DNA from: an uncultured Clostridia bacterium
GTDB taxonomy: Bacteria > Bacillota > Clostridia > Oscillospirales > CAG-382
DNA: 6,522 bases
Assembly: GCA_947305675.1 (NCBI GenBank)
Contig: CAMZED010000083.1
Span: forward strand, 1-6,522
Direction of reading: 5' to 3'
In this document: piece by piece, positions 5,592 through 6,522 of the stretch
Numbering within the stretch: the stretch's first letter is position 1
Layout of the letters: the number at the start of each line of letters is the position of its first letter
Translations under genes and position numbers: made by a program
Notes under the pieces: model-generated
What the model was told of the DNA's origin: nothing
The model's input: only the letters and a program-made list of their open reading frames with translations
Database searches by the model: none

Positions 5592-6522
5592 ATGGTCAGG
5601 GAAGATTTAAGAAACATTGCCATCATCGCTCACGTCGACCACGGGAAAACCACACTTGTCGATGAAATGCTCAAGCAGGGCGGCGTATTTCGCGACAACC
5701 AGGTCACGGAAGAACGCGTTATGGATAACAACGCGCTTGAACGCGAACGCGGGATTACCATTCTTGCAAAAAATACCGCCATACACTATAAAGGCGTAAA
5801 GATCAACGTCATTGATACTCCGGGTCACGCCGATTTCGGCGGCGAAGTCGAGAGGATACTCAAAATGGTCAACGGCGTAATCCTGCTTGTCGACGCCGCC
5901 GAAGGCCCCATGCCTCAGACAAGGTTCGTGCTTCAGCGCGCGCTTGAACTGAACCATAAGGTTATCGTCGTGGTAAACAAGATCGACCGACCCGACGCAA
6001 GAATCGACGAGGTTATGGACGAGATACTCGAACTGCTTTTCGATCTTGACGCAAACGACGAACAGCTTGAAAGCCCGACCTTGTTCTGTTCCGGCAGAGC
6101 GGGCACTGCTTCGCTTGTCCCTCACGAGGCGGGCAGCGACCTTCAGCCTCTCTTTGAAACCATCCTTTCGCACATTCCCGCGCCCGAGGGCGATCCTGAT
6201 GCTCCTCTTCAACTGCTTGTTTCTTCCATTGACTATAACGATTACGTCGGACGGATCGGTATCGGCCGCATAGAACGAGGCACGATAAAACAGGGGCAGG
6301 AAGTTGTAATTACCAACTTCCACTCCGGAAAACCCCCGAAAAAAACAAAGATCGTATCCCTTTATCAGATCGACGGATTGACCCGCGTCCCCGTTCAGGA
6401 AGCGAAAATGGGCGATATAGTTTGTTTCTCCGGCGCCGAGGATATCACGATCGGCGATACGATAAACGATCCCGCCGCGCCCGAACCGCTTGAGTTCGTA
6501 AAAGTCGGTGAACCTACAATGG
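5592..6522 (+). CDS. typA: Ribosome-associated GTPase TypA/BipA (3' end outside window)
   Basis: TypA (BipA) is a translational GTPase related to EF-G and LepA that binds the ribosome and supports 50S assembly and growth under cold or other stress. 310 codons are visible of about 605-615 usual for the family. GTPase motifs: G1 AHVDHGKT (13-20), switch I RERGITI (51-57), G3 DTPGH (75-79), G4 NKID (129-132) and a G5-position SGRAG (167-171). The barrel domain II follows from about residue 205 (QLLVSSIDYNDYVGRIGIGRI), and the window ends as domain III begins (VGEPTM). The start MVREDLRNIAIIAHVDHGKT fits TypA, whereas LepA and EF-G start differently. AGAGG (5577-5581) lies 10 bases before the ATG. 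The intact motifs suggest an active enzyme. Confidence 0.96.
   Translation, partial: MVREDLRNIAIIAHVDHGKTTLVDEMLKQGGVFRDNQVTEERVMDNNALERERGITILAKNTAIHYKGVKINVIDTPGHADFGGEVERILKMVNGVILLVDAAEGPMPQTRFVLQRALELNHKVIVVVNKIDRPDARIDEVMDEILELLFDLDANDEQLESPTLFCSGRAGTASLVPHEAGSDLQPLFETILSHIPAPEGDPDAPLQLLVSSIDYNDYVGRIGIGRIERGTIKQGQEVVITNFHSGKPPKKTKIVSLYQIDGLTRVPVQEAKMGDIVCFSGAEDITIGDTINDPAAPEPLEFVKVGEPTM

Noticed and set aside
5607..6323. A 238-codon open frame on the minus strand opposite typA
   Set aside because: It lies entirely within the intact typA GTPase gene on the other strand, has no family-like motifs, and arises from the codon bias of typA. I treat it as a shadow.

Overview
The window looks like a chromosomal segment of a Gram-positive Clostridia-type bacterium (Bacillota), probably a gut or other anaerobic lineage. 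The clues are a large Cys-anchored solute-binding lipoprotein, an ECF-type transporter S component, a four-cysteine L28, a MurC with an EACEYRDSF motif, near-consensus SigA promoters and strong AGGAGG-type ribosome binding sites. The genus cannot be fixed from sequence alone. I see no mobile element, CRISPR array, tRNA or rRNA.

Layout. Positions 1-2224 (minus) hold a large lipoprotein gene that is open at the left edge, with at least 741 codons. A divergent intergenic region (2225-2422) carries a perfect consensus promoter for it and an extended -10 promoter for a plus-strand GNAT acetyltransferase (2423-3019). The GNAT gene converges on rpmB (3074-3265, minus), and a symmetric hairpin between them can terminate both. 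rpmB has its own promoter just downstream of murC (3377-4756, minus). A second divergent region (4757-4931) separates murC from an ECF transporter S component (4932-5537, plus). The S component is followed by typA/bipA (5592 to the right edge, plus; about half of the gene is visible).

The genes serve general cell physiology: nutrient capture at the envelope (lipoprotein, ECF S component), peptidoglycan precursor synthesis (MurC), ribosome structure (L28), ribosome assembly and stress response (TypA/BipA), and an acetyltransferase of unknown substrate. They do not form one pathway. I found no convincing new system. The points most worth a second look are the architecture of the lipoprotein (a Lys/Asn then Ser/Glu linker inside the binding domain and an acidic helical C-terminal extension of nearly 200 residues) and the regulatory region between murC and the S component (two 18-bp dyads on core promoter elements and a 19-bp tandem duplication ending in the ribosome binding site).
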